A stretch of DNA of 64,000 bases. Origin: Sporosarcina quadrami (GTDB lineage: Bacteria; Bacillota; Bacilli; Bacillales_A; Planococcaceae). Location: NCBI RefSeq assembly GCF_014836615.1, contig NZ_JACSQN010000007.1, positions 124,001 to 188,000 on the forward strand, written 5' to 3'. The notes under the pieces are model-generated. The model searched no databases and was not told the origin of the DNA. It saw only the letters and a list, made by a program, of their open reading frames with translations. The position numbers and the translations under genes are program-made. Of this stretch, positions 8,547 to 17,639 are shown piece by piece. How positions within the stretch are numbered: position 1 is the first letter of the stretch; every line of letters starts with the position of its first letter.

Positions 8547-9416
8547 GTGGAAGAACGTGATTGGATCATGTTAACAAAAATAGGAGAAGGGAAAAATATA
8601 TCACAGGTTTCTGAGGAACTTTTCATTACACAGCCTGCGTTGACTTACCGCATTAATAAAATCGAAAATGAATTCGGGACTAAGCTATTCATTCGCGGAA
8701 ATAAGGGACTTAAACCAAATCACCAAGGGGAATATGTCATTCAATACGCTGAAAAGATGCTGAAGGAACTTCAGAACACGAGGGAAGAAGTCCTCTCTAT
8801 GTCGTCACTTGTAAAAGGGAAGATATACATCGGAGCTTCAAATGCCATTGCACAATATATACTGCCTAATTTGTTATCTAAATTCCTGAAACTGTTTCCT
8901 GAAGTGGAGCCACATGTATTAACGGGGTTCAGTCCTTATTTGACCGACTTATTAATAAACGAGAAAATTCACGTCGCATTTTTACGTGAGGATTTGGAGT
9001 GGCTTCATTTCAAACAATTTCTTACTAAAGAAACCATTTACTTAGTTTCACATGAACAGGTGGAAATTGAAAACCTCCCTATGCTTCCTAGGATTAACTA
9101 TAAGACCAATCAATCCCTAAAGTCGCTAATTGATGTTTGGTGGTCAAAAAGTTTTCAAAAGCCTCCTAATATTACTATGGAAGTCGATAATGGAGATGTT
9201 TGCCTTGAGATTGTTCGTGCTGGGCTTGGCTATGCTTTCCTTACCGAATTGGGATTATCAAAGGAAAAGTCGCTTTGGAGAGCCCCTCTTACCAACCATT
9301 TAGGCGAACCTTTACAGCGTGAAACTTGGCTTTATGGGTCAAAAGAATCTGAGAATTACTACACTGTAAAGGCTTTTTTGAATTTCATACAAGAAGAAGG
9401 CGTGTTTCGCATGTGA
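8547..9416 (+). CDS. LysR-family transcriptional regulator
   Basis: The GTG at 8547 (after GGGGTG, 6 bases upstream) gives a 289-residue protein whose helix-turn-helix starts at once (EERDWIMLTKIGEGKNISQV, then LFITQPALTYRINKIENEFG). This is the normal LysR layout. Starting at 8472 would add 25 hydrophobic/basic residues not typical of the family. The C-terminal substrate-binding domain runs from about residue 90. It diverges from the tct/ALDH operon, the classical LysR arrangement, and probably activates it in response to the imported acid or a product. Confidence 0.9.
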   Translation: MEERDWIMLTKIGEGKNISQVSEELFITQPALTYRINKIENEFGTKLFIRGNKGLKPNHQGEYVIQYAEKMLKELQNTREEVLSMSSLVKGKIYIGASNAIAQYILPNLLSKFLKLFPEVEPHVLTGFSPYLTDLLINEKIHVAFLREDLEWLHFKQFLTKETIYLVSHEQVEIENLPMLPRINYKTNQSLKSLIDVWWSKSFQKPPNITMEVDNGDVCLEIVRAGLGYAFLTELGLSKEKSLWRAPLTNHLGEPLQRETWLYGSKESENYYTVKAFLNFIQEEGVFRM

Positions 9417-9461
9417 CGTAAAGTCTCCTTTAGTTAATGGCCTTTTTTCATAATTCAAAAC

Positions 9462-9500
9462 AAAAAACGACCCTATCTATTGTGATAGGCTCGTTTTTTT
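9462..9500. terminator. bidirectional terminator
   Basis: AAAACGA-c-CCTATC pairs with GATAGG-c-TCGTTTT around a short loop, with flanking A and T runs. It lies between the convergent LysR gene and the M20 peptidase gene. Confidence 0.8.
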
Positions 9501-9509
9501 GTAATTCGT

Positions 9510-11114
9510 TCATTCCATCAAGCTTCTTATCAATGTTTCAAGCAACACAGGCATTTCCTTAAAAGCACTGTCCACATGCAGTCGCTCCGTTTTCTGATGC
9601 GCATCCTTACCGAAAGGACCAACGTTCAGCACCGGCGCCTGAAGGCTTTGCATATCCTCAAACGGAATCCAATACGTGTCGCCATACACAGGCGTGTTCC
9701 GTTCAAATGCTGTCCAACTATTTGTATAATCACTGTAATTCACATAACTCAAATCGCAGATTCCGTTGAAATAATGGATATGATCTAGCGTGACGTCAAA
9801 CTGTTGTTTTGCAGTTTGCTGCATTAATTCAATCGATTTGATGACTAACGGATCATCTGAAGAATTGACGGCGGGATAATAAGGTGGTGCATACAAGACG
9901 ACGGTTGCAGGCGCCAGCTCCTGACATTGGATGAGCAGATTATCCACAATTCGCAGAGACTTTTCCCGATCATCCCAGACGTCATTTAAAAGTACATCCT
10001 GTCTCAGCCGCCACACTTCATTCTTGCCGAGCTTTTGTATCGCATATGTCAATAGCTCATCATACTGCAGAACCCGAACTTCGCCTACCCCTTCGATATT
10101 TTCACGCTCGCAAATTTCTTTGTACCGCTTATTGCACTTATCGATCGCTGTCTGCGTCACTTCAGTGAACAGTTCCATCACTTCCGCAGCGGTCCGTTTG
10201 AATAGAAAGACATTATAAAGTGCCGAAGCCCGATAAGGAGTCTGTGTTGAATACTCCATTTTCAGATCTTTTTGTTGCAATGAAACAGGGAGCGGGGTCG
10301 CTTCTCCACGGTCCGTTTCACATAACAGCGGATTCCACTCCAGTTCCTGTGTTACAAATGACGCGATATAATTGGCCGTCATCCCTTTAAGCGGTTCCCC
10401 TACATGCGTCTCTTTTCCGTAGAACAACGCAGCAGGCATTATTTTGCCGATTGTCCCGGAATAGATATATTCCTTCGTATCTGTTGGACCTTGAGAGAAA
10501 GACGGTTCGCCATTTAAAAACAATGTATAATCAAGCCCGAATTCTTCACGCAGCTGGACGAGTTCGGTCACGGCGGTCCGCATGCCCGCCGAATTCACCT
10601 CTTCATCAGGCACCGTCACGAGCAACAGATTAATCGGCCATTGCTCGACACTCGCTTTCTCAATCAATTGCATATGTAATGCCAGTCCCGCTTTCATATC
10701 CATCGTCCCGCGGCCGAACAGATAGTTTCCGGATTCCAAATCTGCCAATACGTCTTCTGACAACTCATCCTTATGTTCGTGCAGTCTTTTCGTCAATTCT
10801 TCCGGATAAAATGCCAACGGTTCAAGCGCACCGTATTCTTCCGTATACACTGTATCGAAATGGCTGATCAGAACGACCGTCTTCGTCGCTTTTGGATGCT
10901 TATAAAGCGCTGTCACAACTTGCCGACCTAGCCCAGCATCAAACAGATTAATATATTCAGGATGATTCCTGAAATAAGGAAGTTCTTCGAGTTTCATCAT
11001 CAACTTCGATGAAAAGAACCGCTCCCCTTCCGTCAGTGTCCGACTATCCCAATTGACGAGCTCACATAAAAGGCTACGTAATTTCTCTGGCGTGTCCCAA
11101 TGGTTTTTATTCAT
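9510..11114 (-). CDS. rocB: M20-family metallopeptidase, RocB-like
   Basis: 534 residues from the ATG at 11114, which has GGGGGAG upstream; the open frame extends 38 codons further but without a ribosome site. M20 metal ligands are visible: His and Asp in LISHFDTVY, Asp in GRGTMDMKAGLALHM, and the Glu pair in TVPDEEVNSAG. Length exceeds common M20 deacylases (about 400) and fits the RocB group associated with arginine use in Bacillus. The symbol is by resemblance, since no other roc gene lies nearby. It is a single-gene unit bounded by terminators on both sides. Confidence 0.75.
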   Translation of the reverse strand: MNKNHWDTPEKLRSLLCELVNWDSRTLTEGERFFSSKLMMKLEELPYFRNHPEYINLFDAGLGRQVVTALYKHPKATKTVVLISHFDTVYTEEYGALEPLAFYPEELTKRLHEHKDELSEDVLADLESGNYLFGRGTMDMKAGLALHMQLIEKASVEQWPINLLLVTVPDEEVNSAGMRTAVTELVQLREEFGLDYTLFLNGEPSFSQGPTDTKEYIYSGTIGKIMPAALFYGKETHVGEPLKGMTANYIASFVTQELEWNPLLCETDRGEATPLPVSLQQKDLKMEYSTQTPYRASALYNVFLFKRTAAEVMELFTEVTQTAIDKCNKRYKEICERENIEGVGEVRVLQYDELLTYAIQKLGKNEVWRLRQDVLLNDVWDDREKSLRIVDNLLIQCQELAPATVVLYAPPYYPAVNSSDDPLVIKSIELMQQTAKQQFDVTLDHIHYFNGICDLSYVNYSDYTNSWTAFERNTPVYGDTYWIPFEDMQSLQAPVLNVGPFGKDAHQKTERLHVDSAFKEMPVLLETLIRSLME

Positions 11115-11173
11115 CTTCCACTCCCCCTTTTCCTCATTGTACAGAAGAGCGGTAATGAATGACAAACTTTGCA

Positions 11174-11210
11174 AATAAAAAAAGAAGAGGCTGTCGAACG
11201 CGCCATCTTC
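11174..11210 (-). terminator. terminator of the diguanylate cyclase gene
   Basis: On the minus strand AAGATGGC pairs with GCCTCTT around a 10-base loop (one mismatch) and is followed by a run of seven T. It begins 3 bases after the stop codon and isolates this gene from the M20 peptidase gene downstream. Confidence 0.6.
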
Positions 11211-11212
11211 TC

Positions 11213-12622
11213 TCATCCCATTACACAAATCCGGTCTTTGCCATTTCGCTTCGCCTCATAAAGTGCCATATCCGCTTCATGGAAAAGGTCTTTGAATGTC
11301 GTAATTGTCCCGTTGCCATTGTCCGCAATCCCAAGACTCGCAGACACAGGAATAATGACGCCATTCTTCTCAATTTTCAATTTCCGTACGGCTTCAACGA
11401 GCTGTTCCGCTTTGATTCGAGCTTGTTCATGTGACACACCTTTTAAAATGATCGCGAACTCATCTCCCCCGAAGCGTCCCATCAAATCATCACTCCGGAT
11501 TTTACCACTACATACTTTTGCAATTTCTTGAATGATTCGGTCCCCAAACATATGGCCAAACGTGTCATTCATCACTTTCAAGTTATCGAGGTCAAGCGCG
11601 ATACAGCTAATTTGCTCACCTGCAATCGAAGCTTTTTCAAGCATTTCATCTGTCGCGATTTCCATATAGCTTCTATTATATAGCCCTGTCAGGTAATCAC
11701 GGTTTGCACGCCGCTCGATTGCAGCAAGATCATGCTTCACTTCCAACCGCATCGCCGTCATGACAAGTTCCTGTTCCCTCAATTTGTGCAACACATCGAT
11801 ATATTCCTGTTGTGCTTTGAATCCTAGTTCTATATTCCCCATTAATTCACATACTGTACAACGTTTTTCGAGCAACTCACTAAGCAAGTTCAGGTCATTC
11901 ACACGTTCCGCCAACTCTTTCGCTTTTGTGAATGAATCAAATGCTTCCTCATACTGATTTTCTTTCATCAATAAACGACCATACAAATCATCTAGTTGGA
12001 TTTGTTCACGTATAAATGTAGCCAAAGCCGGTTCTTGACGCATTTCTTCTATTAAGGTTGCTGCACGATTAAGGTTTCCAAGTCCGATAATCGCATTAAC
12101 CATATTCAATTTCACACGGAATTCCAAAATCGGTGTGGGAGGATCATGCATTTTAGCCGCTTCCAAACCTTTACAGCTGTATTCATAAGCTTTGTCGTAA
12201 GCCTTTTCTTCACTATAGAGATGACTAAGATTGCTGTACGCATTGCTGACGATATTAAAGTGGTTCAGTTTTCCGCCTAAATCAATTGCTTTATTGAGCG
12301 TCGCTTTCGCTTTTTGATAATCTTTATTATGCTCATGAATAATAAAGAGGATATTGTAGCCATTCAGCCTGTCTGTATCATCACCATGATCAATGCAATA
12401 TTCCAAGTACGTATCGATGCAATTAAACGATTCTTGCAATTCACCTATACAATAGTAGGAAGCTGCTTGATTAATAAGCGCAGTCAAAATCGATTTATAA
12501 TCTTTATTGACGTAACCAGACTCAAACAATCGCATAGACACTTCAATGGTCTCTTTATACTTTCCTTCAGCACGTAACTCGGTCACTTTTTTCTGCAACG
12601 CAATCAAGTCTTCTGTCTCCAT
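11213..12622 (-). CDS. TPR-repeat diguanylate cyclase (GGDEF)
   Basis: 469 residues from the ATG at 12622, where AGGAG lies 7 bases upstream. Residues about 10-290 are helical TPR-like repeats (YKETIEVSMRLFESGYVNKDY, AYEYSCKGLEAAKM, YEEAFDSFTKAKELAERV). A C-terminal GGDEF domain follows (DYLTGLYNRSYME, then RFGGDEFAI). The active-site GGDEF is intact. An RxxD inhibitory site (RSDD) sits five residues before it, so the enzyme should make c-di-GMP with product feedback. No membrane segment: a cytoplasmic enzyme whose TPR part probably senses a partner or peptide. Confidence 0.93.
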   Translation of the reverse strand: METEDLIALQKKVTELRAEGKYKETIEVSMRLFESGYVNKDYKSILTALINQAASYYCIGELQESFNCIDTYLEYCIDHGDDTDRLNGYNILFIIHEHNKDYQKAKATLNKAIDLGGKLNHFNIVSNAYSNLSHLYSEEKAYDKAYEYSCKGLEAAKMHDPPTPILEFRVKLNMVNAIIGLGNLNRAATLIEEMRQEPALATFIREQIQLDDLYGRLLMKENQYEEAFDSFTKAKELAERVNDLNLLSELLEKRCTVCELMGNIELGFKAQQEYIDVLHKLREQELVMTAMRLEVKHDLAAIERRANRDYLTGLYNRSYMEIATDEMLEKASIAGEQISCIALDLDNLKVMNDTFGHMFGDRIIQEIAKVCSGKIRSDDLMGRFGGDEFAIILKGVSHEQARIKAEQLVEAVRKLKIEKNGVIIPVSASLGIADNGNGTITTFKDLFHEADMALYEAKRNGKDRICVMG

Positions 12623-12743
12623 AACTCCACTCCTGTTACTCAATAGTAGGTCAAAAGATTATATCAGCTAGTTATTAGGACTATATATGTCTTCTAATAG
12701 TAGCATATAAATCTTATTTTGCGAGCAGATAATGGAATTTTCT

Positions 12744-12944
12744 TTATTTACCTCCACGCAACACTATTTCTTTGCCTTCCACTTTTCCGATTTCAAATGA
12801 TGTTGCATCAAAAAACATTTTCGATCGTTCGTAATCCGATTCATATTTCGCCAGCATACTTACCGCAGGACCTACACTCCAAACAATCGCCAAACTGCAT
12901 AGGACAACAACGACCGCTAACACTAAAGCTGCTATCTTCCCCAA
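12744..12944 (-). CDS. small single-pass membrane protein, unknown function
   Basis: 66 residues from a TTG at 12944, with GGAGGGG 7 bases upstream. The strong ribosome site supports translation in spite of the TTG. Residues 4-30 are a hydrophobic helix (KIAALVLAVVVVLCSLAIVW); the rest is a charged tail rich in K, E and D. I do not recognise a family. It stands alone between the diguanylate cyclase gene and repeat cluster A. Confidence 0.6.
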   Translation of the reverse strand: MGKIAALVLAVVVVLCSLAIVWSVGPAVSMLAKYESDYERSKMFFDATSFEIGKVEGKEIVLRGGK

Positions 12945-13153
12945 CGCTCATCCCCTCCCAATTAATTAACTTCCTACTCTGACTATACAAGCCTTATGTG
13001 TAGATGCCTATCAAATTCTTTCGATGGAAATTGATGAAATCAACGGAGAAAATACATATTTAAAAAGATTGTAACGTCCATCGACAGCTTATCTTGTCAG
13101 ATGCTGCGTAAAGATATCGAAACATTCATGATTCGCATGGGAGGGTGTGACAT

Positions 13154-13497
13154 ACGCGAAATGTAGCGGGGCTGTATTGAAACGTAGCAGGCGCAACGAA
13201 ACGTAGAACGCGCGTATCGAAATGTAGAGGCGTCGTATCGAAACGTAACCTCTTCGTATCGAAATGTAGCGAGCGCAACGAAACGTAAACGGCGCGTATC
13301 GAAACATAGAGGCGCCGTATCGAAACGTAACCTCTTCGTATCGAAATGCAGCAAGCGCAACAAAAAGTAAACGGCGCGTATCGAAATGTAGAGGCGTCGT
13401 AACGAAACGTAACCTCGTCGTATCGAAATGTAGCGAGCGCAACGAAACGTAAACAGCCCGTATCGAAACATAGAGGCGCCGTATCGAAACGTAGCCT
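13154..13497. repeat. spaced-repeat cluster A (CGAAACGTA family, 82-bp higher-order period)
   Basis: About 17 copies of the 9-base core CGAAAYGTA, with some decay, lie 18-22 bases apart. They follow a fixed order of four unit types: GTAT-core-GAGGCG, GTAT-core-ACCTC, GTAT-core-GCGAGCG, and the shorter CAA-core-AAACGGC. Four units make one 82-bp period. The gap 12945-13634 otherwise holds no recognisable gene. Open minus-strand frames through the array are a by-product of the repeat. Confidence 0.9.
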
Positions 13498-13634
13498 ATT
13501 AATACTAAAATCTAATTATCGACCTACTTTTGACCCCATAATTCATCTTTCCGAATATACTTGTCTAAAAGCTGAGAGTTTGTTAATCTGTTGTTGATTG
13601 AATAGTCTATCGAAAGGGTTTGATAACAATATTT

Positions 13635-14609
13635 ATGAAAAGGCACCCGCCTGAAGAATTGATTCAGTTGGAAAGACTGGCGGTCAGACTTCCAACTAGT
13701 CATCACAAGTATGCGTATATCCAAACAAAGTACCATCAGTTGAAAGCGGGACTCGCAGGCGAAATTTATGTTGATCGTGTACTACAAGAAATCTCCTACC
13801 CCCGAGGAGTAAAAGTTTTAACGGACATCCGTCTGGAAATCAATCCCCATTTCCAGATACAGATTGACACCCTAATCGTTTCTCCACACTCCATTATCCT
13901 TTTAGAAGTAAAATATTATGCCGGTACAGTGAATTTCAATGAAGATAGCGGTAAAACGACTAAAATCACTTCAAATGGTGAAACCGATAAATACGATTGC
14001 ATCATTCACCAACTAGATCGTGCAACAGTCGGGCTGAAGACTTGGTTAGAAAAGCGCAATATCTCAATTCCCATCATACCTATACTTGTAATGGCTAATG
14101 GACAGACTGAAATCCCTGTATTTCCAGATTCTCTCACACTTAAATACGCAAAACAACTACCAAGATATATCCGAAGATTACTAACGGAGACAGAGTCACT
14201 TCAAGCATATCCAAGCACTTCCATAGCAGAAATGATTATAGCCAATCAAGTGGATTGGCGCATGACGCCCGCCTGTGAGCGATATGAAATCACTCCAGCA
14301 CATCTGATCAGAGGTGTACTTTGTTCTTCTTGTCATAATCCGATGGATCGGAAACGTGGCCATTCATGGATTTGTCCCGTGTGTAAAAAAAAGGATCCTC
14401 GTGCTTTGGAAACGTCTGTTAAAGATTGGTTCTTGCTTATTGGGCATACTATTTCGAATAAGCAACTACGATTTTTTCTGGATTTAAAATCGAGTGCTGC
14501 CGCAAGCATAATTTTTAGCCAATCAGGCATGCGTCGTCTTGGTAATGCTCCTCAAACTTTTTATACAATGAATAAAACCGAAGTAAATTCAGTCGTTAAA
14601 AGTCGCTAA
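13635..14609 (+). CDS. NERD-domain protein with C-terminal zinc ribbon
   Basis: 324 residues from the ATG at 13635; a TTG five codons earlier is possible, and neither start has an ideally spaced ribosome site (AAAGGG at 13613). The NERD (nuclease-related) domain covers about residues 35-160: KAGLAGEIYVDRVL, the acidic IQIDTLIVS and the catalytic-type LEVKYYAG. A C-terminal zinc ribbon has two CxxC pairs, CSSC and CPVC. NERD folds resemble restriction-type endonucleases and act on DNA or RNA; function here is unproven. Its stop codon lies inside the terminator hairpin. It is flanked on both sides by the spaced repeats. Confidence 0.88.
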   Translation: MKRHPPEELIQLERLAVRLPTSHHKYAYIQTKYHQLKAGLAGEIYVDRVLQEISYPRGVKVLTDIRLEINPHFQIQIDTLIVSPHSIILLEVKYYAGTVNFNEDSGKTTKITSNGETDKYDCIIHQLDRATVGLKTWLEKRNISIPIIPILVMANGQTEIPVFPDSLTLKYAKQLPRYIRRLLTETESLQAYPSTSIAEMIIANQVDWRMTPACERYEITPAHLIRGVLCSSCHNPMDRKRGHSWICPVCKKKDPRALETSVKDWFLLIGHTISNKQLRFFLDLKSSAAASIIFSQSGMRRLGNAPQTFYTMNKTEVNSVVKSR

Positions 14610-14623
14610 AGCGACTTTTTTCT
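14598..14623 (+). terminator. terminator overlapping the NERD gene stop codon
   Basis: AAAGTCGCT and AGCGACTTT form a perfect 9-bp stem with a two-base loop, followed by T6. The TAA stop of the NERD gene lies in the hairpin, so translation ends exactly at the terminator. Confidence 0.85.
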
Positions 14624-14679
14624 TTTGAGATACATCATTCTTGGAGCATAACATTCGCAACACCATGTAAACCAACGTG

Positions 14680-14803
14680 TGTATTGGAACCTAGTACGCG
14701 CAACAAAACGTAAACAGTGCGTATCGAAACGTAGAGGCGTCGTATCGAAACGTAATCCATGCAACGAACGGATACGGCTCGTATCAAAACGTAGCATACT
14801 CGC
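14680..14803. repeat. spaced-repeat cluster B (degenerate)
   Basis: Five or six decayed copies of the CGAAACGTA core (for example CAACAAAACGTA, CGTATCGAAACGTAG, CGTATCAAAACGTAG) keep the same spacing and unit order as cluster A. It lies between the NERD terminator and the promoter of the ABC-2 permease gene. Apart from these elements the gap 14610-15024 holds nothing else I can recognise. Confidence 0.8.
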
Positions 14804-14927
14804 AATTAACACTCTTGCTTGACAAAATTAGCAGCACCCTAACAAGCAACTCTTAGAAAATATCCCATTCTAGTACATGATTCTATTGAGAGTCTTTTAA
14901 TTAAAATAAGTGTTCACCTGGTAACTG

Positions 14928-14955
14928 TTGACATTTTTTTTGCATATAGTACAAT
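14928..14955 (+). promoter_or_regulatory. sigma-A promoter for the ABC-2 permease gene
   Basis: TTGACA at 14928-14933, a 16-base T-rich spacer, and TACAAT at 14950-14955. It is about 70 bases upstream of the permease ribosome site. Confidence 0.65.
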
Positions 14956-15024
14956 TATTTTATATTATTAGATAATAGAGCGGTATGATAATAGTTGGAT
15001 TGCAATAACAAGGAGGCGTGCTAA

Positions 15025-17550
15025 CTGGATATCATTCGTTTTGAACTCAAAAAGATGCTGCGTCAAAAGAAATTACTCGTACTAATCGTCCTCACTCTTT
15101 TCATCACCGCAGGTTTGTACATCCAAAACGTTTCCCCACCATCCAAGTTTCAAGAAAGAGCATTAGAGAAAATTGAACCTTTTATCTCAGAGTCGGATCA
15201 AGTGTATCAAATCTTGACTAATCTAAAGCGGTCTGTCGGCTTAGATGAAAATCAGAAGATGCAACTCGAACAGGCAAACTTGATGGCTACAGATCTTTTT
15301 CAGTGGAAAAGCGCAATTTACAATGAAGAATGGGAAACCATTCCTGAAATTGAACAGAAATTTCTAGCGAATATGCAACTGTTTGAAAGCTATGAGAATA
15401 GTTTCCTGGCTTTGCGCGACATTGAACGGGAGATGACGATGCAGAGAAATGAATGGATGCTAAGTCACAATCTTGCTTACGAGGATGAAGACTTTCCCAC
15501 TTCCCCAGCTTTGTTTCTGAAGGAGAATGCGAAAATATTATTTGGAGTTGTCGGAGTAGGGCTGATCATACTTCTTTTCGGAAACCTTGTTGTGACAGAA
15601 AAGGAACAGCAAACTTGGCTGACTGTCAGGACACAACCGATTGCGAAATGGCGTTTGATTGCAGGAAAATACATAAGTGTATGTTTAATGACCCTCTTGT
15701 ATATTGGCATAGGCATTCTTACGAGTATTGTCATTCCCATCGTCCACAATGGCTTGCCCGTACTCCTTGAATATCCGGCAGTTGTCACTTCAGGCGATAC
15801 GGTTTCAATTATCTCAACAGGACATTATCTGATGAGGGCAATCTTATTATTCATCATAGCAAGCTTATTTACCTTGAGTCTTACTATTTTCATAGGATTA
15901 TTCGTTAGAAATTCATTTACCCAATACATGTTAACAGGATTTGTCTTGCTTATTGGAGTATTTTCGACATTATCTTTAGACAGTATTAATGCAATATGGA
16001 ATCCATTCCGTCTGTTTCTTTTTCCTCAATTACTAGAGAAAGCGCCGAATACTTCCGATTGGTGGATGCTAATCTTCGTTGCAAGCTGGAGTCTCCTCTT
16101 GCTGGTCGGAGCAGTCGTCATGCCCGAAAGAACATCGGCTTTGTTTCAAGCTTCTTCAAACAAAAGACCTTTTGCTAATGGAAAGGTTAAGAGGAAGCTG
16201 CCTCCTGTGTTGCAAGTAAGTTTATTTGAGTGGCGAAAAATGAGACGCAACCCGCTATTTGTCCCTGTAGCGACTGTGTTAGCACTTCTATTAGCCATGG
16301 ATTATATTTTTATTACACATCAGACAGGGCTTAAAGAAAATGAGTACTTCGAATCCATACAAGAATTCGTGGAAGATGCTAATGTTAACAGGATCTACCG
16401 TTCTGAGCAATCGATTGCCTCCTTCGATGAGGAAAAGAAAAAGGCAGAGGAGAAAGGTGATGAAAGCTGGATTGCTTATTATAATGATCCAGAGTCTCTG
16501 CAGATCTTAGAAGAGCGCTTAGAGGGTTACAGAGATGCAAATGCTAAGCGCTTAGAGGCGATTGACAATTATCAACAGAAGCAATGGATCTCTTTTTATG
16601 AATACCAGCTTGCGCTCAATGAGGAATGGCGTGATCGGGAAACTGTCTCCGATTATTTCAGCCCCTTTACATATGCAGTCAGCATTGCGGAAAAGAAATG
16701 GCTGTTGGAGCGTAATCTTCGGCCTGTTTTATCAGGGGATTTTACACCGACGATTTTTGATAGTTATGATGGAGACAAGGAATTCGAGAAATATATACAT
16801 GACTTATATAAAAAAGTGGAGAATAGTGGCCTGTTTTCTCTCTACCTGAACTTGACAGATAAATTTTATATAATTCCCGGTATTATCATCCTCTTTCTGG
16901 TCGGAATAGGTTTTGCAAGTGAAAGAGGAAAAAGGCCAACGTTACAATTACTTCTGACACAGCCAGTCAGGAAACGCGACCTGTTTCTTGGAAAAGTGTT
17001 CACGAATTCTATTATTGGGATTGGCGGTTTTGGCGGTTTCTTCGGATTATTAGTTTTCATCGGTACGTTGGCAAATCGATTTGGCGACTGGGCTCACCCA
17101 GTCCTGCATTATGATCAGAAATGGATAGATGATCCTTTTTCTATCGTCGATGGCGAGTCGTCTATTCTTGAAGGATTCCATCTTATGCCGCTAGGAAATT
17201 ATCTACTTGAAACGGTAGCATTGCTATTGCTGGTCTTTTGGTTTTCTATCGTGTTATCCATCTTCCTTTCTCAATTCATCCGGAGCAAAGTGGGCGTCAT
17301 CGGTACTTTGGCCGCAACGATAGTAGCCGGTTATATAGGTAGCCACAAATTGCTCGGTGATTTTCTTCATCTTTCGCCATTCACATATTTTGACGTCGCC
17401 CGTATTACAAACGGTGAAATTGCAGTGCTAGCGGAGAATTATCAGATTACTGTAATGACTGGTAGCCTTGTGCTTTTTGCGTCGATTATCGGGCTGATTG
17501 CTATCGGATGGTGGATGGGGAGCAGGAAAGATCGAGTGCCCGCGGAGTAA
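15025..17550 (+). CDS. ABC-2-type transporter permease, internally duplicated; probable CTG start
   Basis: About 841 residues if translation starts at CTG 15025; the first ATG is 15055. Support for CTG: AGGAGG at 15011-15016 is spaced 8 bases from it, an in-frame stop lies directly upstream, and the added residues (xDIIRFELKKMLRQKK) are the usual cytoplasmic start of ABC-2 permeases. Two halves each begin with a basic FELKKM/FEWRKM-type segment before the first helix, carry a long extracellular domain, and end with grouped helices, so it looks like two fused permease subunits. No ATPase or binding protein lies nearby; a partner must be encoded elsewhere. Confidence 0.8.
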   Translation: MDIIRFELKKMLRQKKLLVLIVLTLFITAGLYIQNVSPPSKFQERALEKIEPFISESDQVYQILTNLKRSVGLDENQKMQLEQANLMATDLFQWKSAIYNEEWETIPEIEQKFLANMQLFESYENSFLALRDIEREMTMQRNEWMLSHNLAYEDEDFPTSPALFLKENAKILFGVVGVGLIILLFGNLVVTEKEQQTWLTVRTQPIAKWRLIAGKYISVCLMTLLYIGIGILTSIVIPIVHNGLPVLLEYPAVVTSGDTVSIISTGHYLMRAILLFIIASLFTLSLTIFIGLFVRNSFTQYMLTGFVLLIGVFSTLSLDSINAIWNPFRLFLFPQLLEKAPNTSDWWMLIFVASWSLLLLVGAVVMPERTSALFQASSNKRPFANGKVKRKLPPVLQVSLFEWRKMRRNPLFVPVATVLALLLAMDYIFITHQTGLKENEYFESIQEFVEDANVNRIYRSEQSIASFDEEKKKAEEKGDESWIAYYNDPESLQILEERLEGYRDANAKRLEAIDNYQQKQWISFYEYQLALNEEWRDRETVSDYFSPFTYAVSIAEKKWLLERNLRPVLSGDFTPTIFDSYDGDKEFEKYIHDLYKKVENSGLFSLYLNLTDKFYIIPGIIILFLVGIGFASERGKRPTLQLLLTQPVRKRDLFLGKVFTNSIIGIGGFGGFFGLLVFIGTLANRFGDWAHPVLHYDQKWIDDPFSIVDGESSILEGFHLMPLGNYLLETVALLLLVFWFSIVLSIFLSQFIRSKVGVIGTLAATIVAGYIGSHKLLGDFLHLSPFTYFDVARITNGEIAVLAENYQITVMTGSLVLFASIIGLIAIGWWMGSRKDRVPAE

Positions 17551-17563
17551 TGAATTAGAATTT

Positions 17564-17616
17564 GTGCCTGCCAATCATGCAATCTATTATTGCTTGATTG
17601 GCAGGCACTTTTTTGT
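17564..17616 (+). terminator. strong terminator after the ABC-2 permease
   Basis: GTGCCTGCCAATCA pairs perfectly with TGATTGGCAGGCAC, extended inward by GCAAT/ATTGC, followed by T6. It ends the permease transcript just before repeat cluster C. Confidence 0.9.
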
Positions 17617-17639
17617 TTATGAGACGATGGAATTAATGG

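Noticed and set aside
11213-12622. Rap-type phosphatase or peptide sensor with its own Phr gene
   Set aside because: The TPR part suggested this, but the C-terminus is a clear GGDEF cyclase and no secreted small gene follows; a terminator begins 3 bases later.
13089-13471. Two overlapping minus-strand frames through cluster A
   Set aside because: Same cause as in cluster D: translated repeats without start signals or conservation of a protein frame.
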